From positions 1-7,023 of the forward strand of contig JAFLUQ010000120.1 in the NCBI GenBank assembly GCA_022508735.1: DNA of 7,023 nt, in the 5' to 3' direction. The stretch's first letter is position 1; every line of letters begins with the position of its first letter. The translations under genes were made by a program, and so were the position numbers. The notes beneath the pieces are model-generated. The model ran no database searches. It worked only from the letters and a program-made list of their open reading frames with translations, and was not told the origin of the DNA. The DNA is from Oscillospiraceae bacterium. Its GTDB lineage: Bacteria > Bacillota > Clostridia > UMGS1883. Below, piece after piece: positions 6,933-7,023 of the stretch.

Positions 6933-7016
6933 GGTGATAACGCAAAAAATAAGCGTCGCATCTCACCTTTTATCGGAGCTTGAAGTACACAAAGTACATC
7001 GGCGCTCCTCAAAAGG
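6933..7016 (+). other. Two successive hairpins, candidate structured leader RNA
   Basis: Downstream of the plus-strand promoter, hairpin I pairs GGTGA (6933-6937) with TCACC (6963-6967) and ACGC (6940-6943) with GCGT (6953-6956). Hairpin II pairs CTTTT (6967-6971) with AAAAG (7011-7015), GGAGC (6975-6979) with GCTCC (7004-7008) and GTAC (6985-6988) with GTAC (6994-6997). A Shine-Dalgarno-like stretch, AGAGGGTGAT (6929-6938), sits partly in the first stem, but no ATG, GTG or TTG follows at normal spacing. It matches no riboswitch I recognise. It could be a leader, a small RNA or the edge of a repeated element. The pairing is seen; the function is not known. Confidence 0.35.
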
Positions 7017-7023
7017 GCAATCT

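Noticed and set aside
6934..7023. Possible plus-strand coding start GTG at 6934, open for 30 codons to the window end
   Set aside because: The GTG lies inside the SD-like sequence itself and has no well-placed ribosome site. The 30 codons give no recognisable domain, and the same bases form nested hairpins. The window ends before it can be judged.

Overview
The window carries two secreted-protein genes, both on the minus strand, with AT-rich spacers between moderately GC-rich coding sequence. The gene style suggests an anaerobic, polysaccharide-degrading member of the Clostridia, of the Ruminococcaceae/Oscillospiraceae gut type. The signs are Gram-positive-like signal peptides, strong AGGAGG ribosome sites, bacterial Ig-like modules and LamG modules around arabinose-releasing catalytic domains. 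That assignment is inference from style, not a match to a known genome.

Layout from high to low coordinates, which is the direction of transcription of the genes. Positions 6838-7023 hold an AT-rich spacer, a plus-strand promoter (6881-6909) and two successive hairpins (6933-7016) that run to the window edge. Positions 6781-6837 hold a full-consensus sigma-70 promoter and ribosome site for the large gene. Positions 1487-6772 encode a 1761-residue secreted enzyme. Its modules are signal peptide, Ig-like module, GH43 five-bladed propeller, LamG/ConA-like lectin module, GH51 alpha-L-arabinofuranosidase with its own embedded binding modules, a Big_4-like domain and a C-terminal beta module. A perfect 19-bp intrinsic terminator (1437-1478) closes that transcript. 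Positions 1363-1436 hold a separate promoter with an upstream 21-bp-phased direct repeat. Positions 81-1313 encode a 410-residue secreted LamG protein with no recognisable catalytic domain. An imperfect hairpin (11-76) follows it.

Functionally, the large protein places two unrelated arabinofuranosidase-type catalytic modules, GH43 (inverting) and GH51 (retaining), on one secreted chain. This fits removal of arabinose side chains or arabinan breakdown from plant cell-wall polymers such as arabinan, arabinoxylan or arabinogalactan. The smaller protein shares a related LamG module and possibly a related C-terminal module, so it may be a binding partner for the same substrate. The two genes appear to be separate transcription units, not an operon, because a strong terminator and a second promoter lie between them. 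No mobile element, CRISPR array, tRNA or rRNA was seen.
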